From Antedon mediterranea (lineage: Eukaryota > Echinodermata > Crinoidea > Comatulida > Antedonidae), in the NCBI RefSeq assembly GCF_964355755.1, contig NC_092678.1:7660922-7724921 (forward strand): a DNA stretch of 64,000 nucleotides, read 5' to 3'. The position numbers and the translations under genes were made by a program. Below the pieces are notes generated by a model. The model made no database searches. It was not told where the DNA came from and saw only the letters and a program-made list of their open reading frames with translations. Below are positions 36,501-47,558 of this stretch, piece after piece. The first letter of the stretch is position 1. Each line of letters opens with the position of its first letter.

Positions 36501-39500
36501 ATAGTGGAGTACAAGTAGCTGACAGACCAGTATCAACATTGTCACTGACTGTGGGGTCATTCCAAGTCACTGTAACTTGGTTCGAGTTTGTAACTCTAAC
36601 TTGGTCTTCAGGACATACAAGATTAGGATTCTCATTGTCTAAGAATCAATGTGATATTACAATTACAATGGTTATATATTATGTTAACTAATTTCATAAA
36701 AAGTTCTTAAATTATAGATAGTCAATATCAGGACAACACAATGCTACGCATCAAGTCGAGTAATATGGGTGGTCGTTTTTAATGGTTTTTTTTAGCAAAA
36801 GTTATATATTTTAATCTATTTAAAAATATAAACAGTTTATTCAGCGCTATCCAGCATAAACAGGGCCTGTGAAAACGGCAGTGGTCTATGGTACTTTTTT
36901 TACATGCTGTAATCGGCATAAATTCGTAATATAAGAAGTAAGTAAGTAAATTTTGATTGTCATTGGTAAATATATAAAAAACATTTACAGTGAATTGAAT
37001 TTGAATGGTTTCGGCTAACAACAAATGAATAGAACTTAAACTACATGGTGAAATTATCCCCCGCCGGACACATCCCGGTATTTCTAGAACTGGCTTTATA
37101 GAAAATTAATGAAAAACAAAATGTACTTACGATTCACAGTAACTTTAAAAGTACACAATGCTGTTTTACCAGCAGTATTTATAGTATAACAAGCAACTTC
37201 AGTTGAACCAAGACTAAAATGTGAACCAGAAGGTGGAGTACAAGTAGCTACAAGATCAGCCTCTCCATAATCTTGTACAATGGTGTCATTCCAGGTCACT
37301 ATAGTTTGGTCTGTATCTGAATACTTTTTGATGTCCCTTGGGCAGGTTACAATAGGGTCACCAATCCCTACAAGCACAAAAATACATTCATATACTAATG
37401 CATATCGCCTATATTATATGTTAGAGAGAAGTTTTGGTCAGATGTGGTGTTGGGAAAGGTTATGCCACTAAGATATATTATCAATAAACCTCTAAAACAC
37501 AGGACCTATCCTCTACACTACTATTAGTTTCATTCAGGGAGTTACTCAAGATGTGTTTAGGTTCCTGCCAGTAGATATCAGTTAAGTTAATGAATGGAAG
37601 TAGTGTAGCTGTAGCTTGGTGATTAGCGTACTTGCCTTCCAATCCCATGGTTCTGGGTTCAATCCTGACCTAGTGTCAGGGTTGCTTTTGGATGTGTAGA
37701 TATTTTTTAAAAAGTATAAAACAAAATGTTTAAACGTGTTAAAGCATCAATACTTACAAGTTACATTCACTGTAAATGTACAGTTTCCTGTATTGCCAGC
37801 TCTATCAGTCGCATTACATATAACTTTTGTTGAACCAATAGGAAAGTATTGCATAGAAGGTGTACACGTAGCTGACAGATCAGAATCAATATTGTCAGTG
37901 ACAGAGAGGTCATGCTCTAGTATATATGTACCACTTGAAGACTTTGCTAATACCATCTTATCTTGGCATACAACAATTGGTTTTTCATTATCTTGAAAAA
38001 AGTATATTGTCACGTGAAGTTGTGACTGTGATGTATTTTATGCATACAAGTGACGAACTGTATTATGATGCAAATTAGTGAACGACATTATTATGCAAAT
38101 CATTGAATTGTGGTATAGAAAGGACAAGGAGACAGTATGGAGCAAAGCATGAAACTAGCAAGTGGCAGCCAAATGTCAGTTCTTGAAGGAGGAAACGTAT
38201 GAGGCTTAGGCGAAGGCAAACTTATTAATATACATACCAGGAGAGAAGGCAAAGAAATCATTGCGATTGTGGTAAACAGCCAAGAATTCATTGTAATTGT
38301 GGTAAACAGCCAGGAATTCATTGTAATTGTGGAAGACGGCAAAGAACTCATTGTAATTGTGGTAAACGGCAAAGAACTCATTGTATTTGTGGATGGCAAA
38401 GAACTCATTGCAATTGTGGACGGCAAAGAACTTGTTGCAATTGTGGTAAACGGCAAAGAACTCATTGCGATTGTGGAAATAGACCAGGATGTAATTGAGT
38501 GGACATTGTGGTGGACACTAAACGTAATAATAAAGAAGTTATTAGAGAACGTTGTTTGGAATTATGAATTGGGGAAGCTGCCGACCAATTGTGGACTATT
38601 GGAACATTGTAACTATGTATACTTTGGTTTATATGTTGAATTAAAAACCTTGTATGGATTTATGCTTTGTAATATGTTTTAATAATTTACTTTGAAATAT
38701 ATTTTGACATATATATATATGTTATATGGATATGAATTATGTAGTTATTTTTTTCAAAATCAGCCACAATTCAAATACACTATTTACAGAAACACAGGAA
38801 TGGAACATAACTCTGTACCCTTGTCATTTGATTAGATAATTTGTTAACACATGCCATTCAATAATAGTTCTATCACACAGTAAAAGTTCTATTTAATGGT
38901 TCTATTAAATTATTATATTACACAGCAGCTTTTTGTAAAAAATGTGTGCGCTACAGGGGATTAGGGATGAATTTTGAAAACGAATCTCGCATAGCCTTGG
39001 ACATTGGTTAAAGATATAAGCATCAGAATTGAATACAATTTTAATTTTAATAATAGTTTTTATAAAACAAGCATATTTTATTCTTTAAAGTCAATCTTTG
39101 AAGAGAAATTACAGGCTTTTAACTACATGATCTATAAAACAAATATTGAGTAGTGTTTTAATATTAAAATTATTTCATTATTGTATTATATCTTGATAAA
39201 ACTAAACATACCTTCAGCAATAAATTCTACAGAAAAACTACATGCACCAGTATTAGCATCACTATCAGTTGCAGTACATGTTACAGTAGTAGGACCAGAA
39301 GGAAATGAAGAACCGGAAGATGGAGTACAGTTAGCAATCAGCCCAAGGTCAGTGTCATCAATTACTGTGGGTGGATCCCAGGTTACATTAGAGGGTGTAC
39401 CTACCATTACAATGTCACTAGGACAAGTCACAATTGGTATTAAAGCAACTAGAAAAAAACAAATCAATATGTTAAGTTACATCTATATAAAAAGATAATA

Positions 39501-42500
39501 ATCATTTGCTTATGTAAGGATTACTGTCTTTTTATATAGATACAAGTTCACTGGTGGCACAGAATCTTGAACCCAATAAAACAATTTAGCTGTAAGCAAT
39601 ATGTTTGATCAGTGATCACTGAACTGTGACTTACTAACTCTTAAGCTCTGTCTACGCTATCACACTTTATGTGACAAAAAAATGTGCCCATATGGACATG
39701 ATGATGCCATATCCCATATTTGGAAATATCGCTACCATTGGGAATATCACCACCGTATTTGGACACATATATTTTTGTCAAACTGGTTTGATAGTGTAGA
39801 CAGAGTTTTATGGCGCAACATTATTGTTTTTATACAAATGACTTTATTATTTACTCAGTACATTAACAATGATGGTAGTACCTTTTGTGGCTGAGCATTG
39901 CTGACCACCGAATAGAAAAACCCTCTTTTAAAAAATCAACTTACTTCCATTGACGTTTACATAACAAACAGTGATCTCATTACTTCTCCTTTGAAAAAGA
40001 AAAATAAATCGTCCATTACTAGGTTGAATAAAATCTATCCAATAGTAAGTATATTTAGAATCAAGGAATCCACATCTGTTACTGGCATTTAAAGGTGAAT
40101 CTTCACTATCAACAACATACACCTCTATTCCATAATTACGTACTAAAATAAAAAGATAATGAAAATTATCTCAACCACTAATTACAGTAAAATCCCATTT
40201 ACATTGTACTTTTATCAACTTTTCTGAATATGTTTAGTGCAATTTGTAACATACAAAGCCAAAATATGTTTACCTATACTAAGGATATTTTATGTCTGTG
40301 AAGTTGGTTACTAGTTCCTAGTTCCTAGTTCCTTATTCAAATTAAATTAAAGGGACAGTCACAAATATTTTTAAAAACAGATTTCAATACGTAATAACTG
40401 TCTAATTGAGTTGTTATTGCATCGACATGTTAGTCTTGACCTCCTCTACTTCTTCCGGTCAAAGCTCAATAACATTTTATGCATTTACGCCCTCTACGGC
40501 GAATAAGTAACTAGCTTTTACGAACGTTATAACACTTGACCTACTTAATTTTTTCAAAATATTTTGGTATGGATCGATCACCCTTGACTTACTCTATCGT
40601 TTTCTACCCCAGTTCCGCGAACTTTTTTGCGTCTACGCCCTCAACGGCGAATAAGTAACTGGCTTTTTACGAACGTTATAACACTTGACCTACTTAATTT
40701 TTTCAAAATATTTTGGTATGAATCGATCACCCTTGACCTACCCTACCATTTGCCACCCCAGTTCCGGGAACTTTTTTGCGTCTACGCCCTCTACGGCGAA
40801 TAAGTAACTGGCTTTCACGAACGTTATAACACTTGACCTACTTAATTTTTCCAAAATATTTTGGTATGACTCGATCACCCTTGACCTACTCTACCATTTG
40901 CCACCCCAGTTCCGCGAACTTTTTTGCATCTACGCCCTCTACGGCGAATAAGTAACTGGCTTTACGAACGTTATAACACTTGACCTACTTAATTTTTTCA
41001 AAATATTTTGGTATGAATCGATGACCCTTGACCTACTTTACCATTTGCCATCCCAGTTCCGCGAACCTTTTTGCGTCTACGCCCTCTACGGCGAATAAGT
41101 AACTGGCTTTACGAACGTTATAACACTTGATCTACTTAATTTTTTCAAAATATTTTGGTATGAATCGATCACTCTTGACCTACTCTACCATTTGCCACCC
41201 CAGTTCCACGAACTTTTTTGCGTCTACGCCCTCTACAGCGAATAAGTAACTGGCTTTTACGAACGTTATAACACTTGACCTACTTAATTTTTTCAAAATA
41301 TTTTGGTATGAATCGGTCACCCTTGACCTACTCTACCATTTGCCACCCCAGTTCCACGAACTTTTTTGCGTCTACGCCCTCTACAGCGAATAAGTAACTG
41401 GCTTTTACGAACGTTATAACACTTGACCTACTTAATTTTTCCAAAATATTTTGGTATGAATCGATCACCCTTGACCTATCGTAACTATTATCACTCAATG
41501 AATAGTGTGCGCTTTTTAATTGTTAATATTAACGGTAACAGTATTAATGAATATGTTAATTTTGCTGTTATAAGGTAGTGTAAACTGTTTTTAAGTAACA
41601 GTTGCTGTAATGACATTTTAAAAAAACATTAGTTCAGCTTTGTTTTTTTTGTTCGCTTATAGATGGGTACTGTAAGATGATGTCATTGTATGTGGGTGAT
41701 TTTTTTAAACATTCTAGGTCTACAGTGGTAAAATATTTAGTAATTTATAGATTTTATAATGAAAGACATTTATGCCGTAAACCATATGCGTAAGAACACC
41801 ATTTAAACAACTTAATGTGATGCAACATTTAAATACAATTATCTTCCTACATCATAACATGAGAAACAAAATGCAATGGGAAAAAAATTGCTTTTGACAG
41901 TTTTGAAAGAAATTATTGTATAATGTTATATAAGTTATGAAAGAGTAATAATAGGCATATTTAAATTGTTAAATAACAAATTATTTCAGCTACTTACAAT
42001 TCAACATTACATTCGTTACATTACAATTATTGTATTGTTTTTAAAACAACTTTCATCATCCAGGGAAGAATGTGCGCTCTTTAATTTAATAAAGGATTAA
42101 TTAGATGTTTTACCCTACTCTGACGTAATTTGTACTTTATACTAAGTACATTTGAGAATACTTGCGAAAAAAATCGCAAGTAGTTCTCGGGTGGGACTCG
42201 AACCCACAACCTCCAGATCACTAGCCTGGCGTCTAGACCACCGAGCTCGGTGGTCTAGAGGTATGAACGCCAAGTGTAAACTGTTTTTAAGTAGCAGTTG
42301 CTGTAATGACATTTATAAAAAACGTCAGTTCAGACTTGGTTTGTATGTGTGCTTTTATAGAATGGGTAAGTAAGCACGTTTAAAAAGATATTACATTTGA
42401 TCGATTGCAACTGTTGTAATTAACGAGAAAAAAAAGCCCGGCATAACATTTAATGAAGTGGGGCGGTATTGAATAACTATGCAGTATGTCGTCACATGTT

Positions 42501-45500
42501 GACGTAAGAAGTTATTTATTAGTTCTAGTTTATTTACTACGATAGAGCCTACTTTAAATGCTGTTTTAATTTCAGGTAGTCATGTTGTACTTGTGTTGAA
42601 AAGTTGTAATGAATAAAACGGAATAATAACTTGTGGTTACCGTTCATAACCAAACTGTTGTATTTGTGTTTGCTTCAGAAATTATCTTTTAAAATTGCAT
42701 GTTGTAACAAGTCAAAACAAAACCAAAATTAATTCGCCATAAAAGGACATAGGTACAAGTTCGCGGAACTAGTTTGGCAAATGGTAAAGTAGTCAAGGGT
42801 CATCTACCCATAACAAATTACTTATTCGCCGTATGCAAAAACTATTTTGAAAAAATTAAGTTGGTAAAGTGTAAAACGTTCGTAAAAGCTAGTTACTTAT
42901 TCGCCGTAGAGGGCGTAGATGCAAAGAAAATCGCGGAACTGGGGTGACAAATGGTAGTGTAGGTCAAGGGTGATCGATTCATACCAAAATATTTTGGAAA
43001 AATTAAGTAGGTCAAGTGTTATAACGTTCGTAAAAGCCAGTTACTTATTCGCCGTAGAGGGCGTAGACGCAAAAAAGTTCGTGGAACTGGGGTGGCAAAT
43101 GGTAGAGTAGGTCAAGAGTGATCGATTCATACCAAAATATTTTGAAAAAATTAAGTAGATCAAGTGTTATAACGTTCGTAAAGCCAATTACTTATTCGCC
43201 GTAGAGGGCGTAGACGCAAAAAGGTTCGCGGAACTGGGATGGCAAATTGTAAAGTAGGTCAAGGGTGATCGATTCATACCAAAATATTTTGAAAAAATTA
43301 AGTAGGTCAAGTGTTATAACGTTCGAAAAGCCAGTTACTTATTCGCCGTGGAGGGCGTAGATGCAAAAAAGTTCGCGGAACTGGGGTGGCAAATAGTAAA
43401 GTAGGTCAAGGGTGATCGATCCATACCAAAACATTTTGAAAAAATTAAGTAGGTCAAGTGTTATAACGTTCGTAAAAGCCAGTTACTTATTCGCCGTAGA
43501 GGGCGTAGATGCAAAAAAGTTCGCGGAACTGGGGTGGCAAATGATAGAGTAGGTGAAGGGTGATCGATTCATACCAAAATATTTTGAAAAAAATTAAGTA
43601 GGTCAAGTGTTATAACGTTCGTAAAAGCCAGTTACTTATTCGCCGTAGAGGGCGAAGATGCAAAAAAGTTCCCGAAACTGGGGTGGCAAATGGTAAAGTA
43701 GGTCAAGGGTGATCGATCCATACCAAAATATTTTGAAAAAATTAAGTAGGTCAAGTGTTATAACGTTCGTAAAGCCAGTTACTTATTCGCCGTAGAGGGC
43801 GTAGACGCAAAAAAGTTCGCGGAACTGAAGTGGCAAATGGTAGAGTAGGTCAAGGGTGACCGATTCATACCAAAATATTTTGAAAAAATTAAGCAGGTCA
43901 AGTGTTATAACGTTCGTAAAGCCAGTTACTTATTCGCCGTAGAGGGCGTAGATGCAAAAAAGTTTGTGGAACTGGGGTGGAAAATGGTAAAGTAGGTCAA
44001 GGGTGATCGATCCATACCAAAACATTTTGAAACAATTAAGTAGGTCAAGTGTTATAACATTCGTAAAAGCCAGTTACTTATTCGCCGTAGAGGGCGTAGA
44101 TGCAAAAAAGTTCGCGGAACTGGGGTGGCAAATGATAGAGTAGGTCAAGGGTGATCAATCCATACCAAAATATTTTGAAAAAATTAAGTAGGTCAAGTGT
44201 TATAACGTTCGTAAAAGCCAGTTACTTATTCGCCGTAGAGGGCGTAAATGCATAAAATGTTATTAAACTTTGACCGGAAGAAGTAGAGGAGGTCAAGGCT
44301 AACATGTTGGTGCAATAACAACTCAATTAGACAGTTATTACGTATTAAAATCTGTTTTTAAAAAAATATTTGTGACTGTCCCTTTAATTGAATTTGAATA
44401 AGGAACTAGGAACTAGTAACCAACTTCACAGACATGGATATTTTCTGAATTTGTGTTGGGATAGGTTTAGATTAGGTTTCAGGTTTAGTCCAGGAGAGAT
44501 GAGAATGTAACGTATAGAAAATACATAATTTGATTGAAAATTTTCATCTGGTTTGTAGTAATAAGTTATTAGAAATGTTATTTTTTCCAAACCAAAAATT
44601 AGTATATAAACTAACCTTGACAATGTATGACCCTGTCATAATACAGAATTGGCCCTCTAGAGGTCAATCTGTTTAGTGATAGATCGTCATTACTTCTGAA
44701 GAAGCTGTCCGATCAGGACAGCGAAACTGTCAAGGTTAGTTTATATATTTATATACTAATTTTTGGTTTGGAAAAAAAAAATTTCTAATAGAAAATACCT
44801 AGCAATCTAAATCATTCTGCAGCATATAAATATATAGTCTGTCAAAAATGAAGTTATATATTATGGCTTGCATTTCAAACTTTCACTTCAAATTGTTTAG
44901 AAGGTGTGTCCTAGAATTGTGAATAATGTACCATACCTTCGTATCCATATGGTGTATAAACTTGAATATCGCTAATGCTGTACACCATACCTAAGTCAAC
45001 ATACCAGTAAGGGTTCTGGTTTCCTGAAACTTAAGAATATTAAAGATGTATTGTCCTCCAAAAGCAGGAAAAATTATGATTAAAATCAGACTTAAGCGAT
45101 TTTGCAGTTTTAATAAAGTTAATCACTTCCCTAGAAAAAAAGTTTCACTTATAAAAGACTTTTTTTTTTCAATTCAACCAAAAACCCATCAGGCTGGCAG
45201 TCAATCTATCTATCTAAGTTTTTTTCAGGTAAATAACTTTTGTTTTATCCAAATTTTTGTCAAAGTGAATAACTATAATGTGACTTTAAAATGGCAAACC
45301 AAGGGACAATATATCTTAAAAGTATTACATTTTTTTTCAATTCCAGTTTTTGGAAGAAAAAAAACACCCATATTTCTGCCTATTTCCTTTAATATCAATA
45401 GGTAAAAAAATAATCTTATGTTAAACTTTAAAGTTGAAGCTTCATAGATTTAGTAAAACAATATTTGATTTGATTTATTCAACTTTTGCACAACAAAAAT

Positions 45501-47509
45501 TACAAAGTAAACAAAATGGCAATAATTGTAAAAAGCAAACTTAATCAGATTCAGCCACTGATACCCACAGCATTGTCATTTTTTCAGTAATTTGCATTTG
45601 GATTTAAATATAATTTAAGATAAGATAAGATAAGATAACTTTTATTGATCCTCAAAATCAATCGTCATAATAACAAAGAAAACACTATAAAAACAAATAT
45701 AGCATAAAACCATTCATATAAAAACATCTAAAAAATTACGATATAAAATTATCTTCTTGACTTCCTGTTGTACTGGATGATACCGGAGGGAATAAAGGAT
45801 TTAGCAAATCGATTTGTTTTCACACTGAGGAGCCTCAATCTACCACTTGGATTAAGTTGGTCTATGATCACTTTGTGGAGAGGATCCCATGAGAGGCATC
45901 CGACTCAATGCGTTCGAAATCTTTCTGGAGGTTTCTAGGTGCACATCGGTAAAGGAAGGCAGTTCCAGACCAATCATTTTACCAGCCCGACGGGCTAATA
46001 TATTAATATTATACTGTATATATTAATATTTAATATAAATAAGTGAAAATAGTGTTGACAAAAGATTCAAATTCTTAACAATTTCCAATATCAAAACATC
46101 ATTTGGTGGTTTAAAATATAGTCTAAAGAACACATTTAGTGGAAACCATGGTGTAACAAAAACTATTGTTAACATCCTCTACCACTCTTTCTATACTGAG
46201 TGACCTCTTCATCACATGGACAGCTCCCACATGTATTGCCAGCAATCCAAGTCTTACTTCTTTGAATACAAATCTCTTACTCCTGACTTAGGAAGGAAAA
46301 GATTACATTTATAGTTAATAACATAAGTACTTTACTTACCAACCGTACGGGCACATTGACCAGAGTTAAAATCTCTATCAATGTCACCATTAACAGCTAA
46401 ACTAGCATCATATGAAGTACCACCAGAGGAATAAGTTGTACTCTGGTAAGCAGGTTTTCCAGTTGACAATGTAGATTTTATAGAGACTACATAAAAATTA
46501 ATAATGCAATACATTACATTTAACAATCTCACTGCCCTCTGTTTGAAAACTGTGCAATGATGCTCAATCAATAAGAGAAGTAAAAGAAATATAGGCAGAA
46601 CAAAAACCAAACTAACTTTATACTACAAAAAATGTGATGTGCCCATATATGGATACGATGACATATCATTACCATGTTTGGGCAAATCACACCTTTTTTG
46701 TCAAACTAGTTTGATAGTGTATATTAATTAAGTTCATATAAACAAATAAAAATTGTAAAAAATAAAAAATCATCAATTTCTATCATTGAACAATTGTGAT
46801 CATACTGTACCTTGATACTGGCATCTGTCCCCTCCAAATCCCTGTACGCAGGAACAGTTGTATGTGTTTTCATCATAAACAAGGTAACATGATCCATGAT
46901 TTAGACAAGGATTGAGTGAACATGGATCTAGTAATAATATGAGAGAAAAAACATTATAACTCATTCCAGGCAATGCTGTCTGCCCATATATCCACAAATA
47001 TTATACAGTACAAGACAAACGTAGTGACACTCTATTATTTTACGATACAAATAATTAAAGATTAATGGTACGCATATACATTTGCTAGTAACTGCTATAA
47101 CTTGGAATAAGAGGGATTATGGTAATAGTAAAGACTTGGTACAAAAACAATATCTAATTGTTAACTTGATATACCGGTTTAGGTTCATAAGGCCTTCATT
47201 TCTAGGTCTACTATCTGTATGTGTATAATCCCATGCTCAAGTATAATAACACCCCCTGATTTAGGCTAAAGCAGGATATAAACATTTGGTAAATTCCATA
47301 CATGTTAGCAATCTCACTATTAAAATCCTTCCTCAATTTTTCCAAACTACATACCTAGGCCCCTTGGGACTATTAGGTCATATACGGTTTTAAAAGTGAT
47401 ATTGAAGGGAACTGCTATACTCACTTGGGTTATCTGTTATTTGGAATGAACATATAAAGCATTGCAACAGGAACAAGATCATAAAACATACAAATATTCC
47501 ATCAAACAT
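32244..47509 (-). CDS. Gene B: EGF-FTP-HYR(x8) single-pass membrane protein
   Basis: Complete spliced gene of 15 exons: 47425-47509, 46811-46927, 46340-46486, 44937-45029, 39945-40142, 39212-39448, 37758-37991, 37131-37367, 36402-36638, 35629-35868, 35178-35417, 34061-34294, 33624-33863, 33184-33268, 32244-32439. They total 2820 nt, 939 aa plus stop. Start is the MFDGI ATG with a hydrophobic signal peptide. Order: signal 1-24, EGF 29-67, FTP 68-213, eight HYR 214-846, transmembrane about 850-874, tail 875-939. It has no CUB and two more HYR domains than gene A. It is the head-to-tail neighbour of A and its tail is nearly identical. Introns hold a 4.1-kb foldback element, a LINE fragment and several short inverted-repeat elements. 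All splice sites are GT/AG and the frame closes exactly. Function beyond cell-surface recognition cannot be assigned. Confidence 0.86.
33541..33574. repeat. (ATT)n microsatellite
   Basis: About 11 tandem ATT units just downstream of the last HYR exon of gene B. Confidence 0.9.
33624..39448 (-). CDS. Gene B exons 6-13: eight HYR domains
   Basis: Eight phase 1-1 exons at 39212-39448, 37758-37991, 37131-37367, 36402-36638, 35629-35868, 35178-35417, 34061-34294 and 33624-33863, each one HYR domain of 78-80 aa. The first four pair one to one with the first four of gene A by sequence (for example PSDIV...TPSNVTWDPPTV in both first domains, and NPNLVCPEDQ in both fourth domains). The last resembles the last HYR of A (VQIVDS against VHIVES). 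The extra domains therefore lie in the fifth to seventh positions, where near-identical copies occur. Confidence 0.9.
34640..35010. repeat. Dispersed repeat copy 3
   Basis: Diverged copy of the repeat at 1-300, including AAATGGCATGAAA, ATTTTTCGCA, ATTAGAGATACACTGCC and ACAATCACAAG. It lies in gene B between the sixth and seventh HYR exons. Confidence 0.45.
37600..37690 (+). mobile_element. tRNA-derived SINE head
   Basis: A-box-like GTAGCTTGGTGATTAGCG and B-box-like GGTTCTGGGTTCAATCC at 37649-37665, typical of tRNA-derived SINEs. It lies in the gene B intron between HYR exons 2 and 3. No closed cloverleaf is seen. Confidence 0.45.
38260..38682 (+). repeat. Minisatellite with a repeat-encoded ORF
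   Basis: Tandem 27-30-bp units (GGTAAACGGCAAAGAACTCA then TTGTAATTGT) from about 38260 to 38480 sit in an ORF at 38269-38682. It could encode ten-residue VNGKELIVIV-type repeats and an unrelated C-terminal part. It is antisense to gene B and inside its intron. In-frame units explain the openness, so I do not call a gene. Confidence 0.5.
39644..39807. mobile_element. Short TIR element with TTA duplication
   Basis: A 164-bp element with inverted ends AGCTCTGTCTACGCTATCA and AACTCTGTCTACACTATCA (right end read inward), flanked by TTA on both sides. The 3-bp TWA duplication fits PIF/Harbinger-type elements. A diverged fragment sits at 46623-46720. Non-coding. Confidence 0.65.
39945..46486 (-). 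CDS. Gene B exons 3-5: FTP lectin-like domain
   Basis: Exons 46340-46486, 44937-45029 and 39945-40142 encode the FTP domain: GKPAYQSTTYSSGG, NPYWYVDLG, then VYVVDSEDSPL and a GRFIFLF...CYVNVNG end. Exon lengths and phases match gene A (147, 93 and 198 nt against 147, 96 and 198). The Arg-x-Asp fucose contact is again replaced by YTPYGYEG. The intron between exons 4 and 5 is expanded to 4.8 kb by the foldback transposon. Confidence 0.82.
40501..41480 (+). repeat. 148-bp tandem repeats, left arm
   Basis: About seven units starting with GAATAAGTAACT at 40501, 40649, 40798, 40946, 41093, 41240 and 41388. Spacing of 147-149 bp shows the period directly. Confidence 0.92.
42176..42259 (-). mobile_element. 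tRNA-like sequence with a perfect 28-bp palindrome
   Basis: On the minus strand, GTGGTCTAGACGCC (A-box region) and GGTTGTGGGTTCGAGTCCCA (T arm and B box) form a tRNA-like head. The A-box region is part of a perfect palindrome at 42232-42259, TCTAGACCACCGAG/CTCGGTGGTCTAGA. It lies in the centre of the foldback element. The anticodon arm is irregular, so it is a tRNA-derived repeat rather than a confident tRNA gene. Confidence 0.55.
42830..44260 (-). repeat. 148-bp tandem repeats, right arm (inverted)
   Basis: About ten units, reverse complement of the left-arm units, marked by recurring AGTTACTTATTCGCCGTAGA. The first, at 42740-42900, is truncated and diverged. Confidence 0.92.
44567..44795. 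mobile_element. Inverted-repeat element with a hammerhead-like core
   Basis: Two ~50-bp arms (left CCAAACCAAAAATTAGTATA, AAACTAACCTTGACA) are reverse complements around a ~110-bp centre. At 44695-44727 the order CTGAAGAAG, a CTGTCC/GGACAG stem, then CGAAACTGTC resembles the hammerhead-like terminal motif of Penelope-like elements, and a similar motif ends the Penelope copy at 58440-58475. Origin from that family is an inference. Confidence 0.45.
45044..45316. mobile_element. TTAA-type MITE, copy 1
   Basis: Inverted ends AGATGTATTGTCC... and ...GGGACAATATATCT, next to TTAA on the left. Same family as 47880-48194 and 52545-52835. Non-coding; it adjoins FTP exon 2 of gene B. Confidence 0.65.
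45628..46000 (-). pseudogene. LINE 3' end: C-terminal reverse-transcriptase-ORF remnant and tail
   Basis: On the minus strand the fragment encodes the typical end of jockey/CR1-type LINE ORF2, with NPSGRLRLLSVKTNRFAKSF then IPSGII and a stop near 45750. Upstream the frame is shifted. It continues to GGATCAATAAAAGTTATCTT and an ATCTT-repeat 3' tail at about 45628. A dead fragment in gene B between FTP exons 1 and 2. Confidence 0.65.
46623..46720. mobile_element. Fragment of the short TIR element
   Basis: Shares ATGTGCCCATAT, a GATGACATAT stretch and TTTTTGTCAAACTAGTTTGA with 39644-39807. It lies between the EGF and first FTP exons of gene B. Confidence 0.5.
46811..46927 (-). CDS. Gene B exon 2: intact EGF domain
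   Basis: A 117-nt phase 1-1 exon encoding DPC-type EGF with six cysteines in normal spacing (first NPC/SLNPC, last GGDRC) and a Cys-Gln-Tyr-Gln end. It follows the signal exon after an intron of only about 500 bp that has no room for a CUB pair. It serves as the reference for the broken EGF in gene A. Confidence 0.85.
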
Positions 47510-47558
47510 GATGCGCCGTTTTCTTTCTTTCAATAACTTTAAAATAAATTTGTGATCA

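Larger units (their letters stand above)
40292..44435. mobile_element. 4.1-kb foldback (MULE-like) element in gene B
   Basis: Terminal inverted repeats begin ATGTCTGTGAAGTTGGTTAC at each end. The element is flanked by a perfect 9-bp duplication, GGATATTTT (40283-40291 and 44436-44444). Each arm holds ~148-bp tandem units: about 7 on the left (40501-41480) and about 10 on the right (42830-44260), in opposite orientation, with CGAACGTTATAACACTTGAC and TTCGCCGTAGAGGGCGTAGA segments. The ~1.3-kb centre has no transposase. A 9-bp duplication and long structured ends fit Mutator-like or foldback elements. Confidence 0.8.

Noticed and set aside
36779-37024. Minus-strand ORF of 81 codons between HYR exons
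   Set aside because: No HYR signature and no consistent phase-1 splice borders; treated as intron.
45046-45405. 119-codon plus-strand ORF
   Set aside because: It mostly covers the TTAA-type MITE and AT-rich intron; no homology or splice support.
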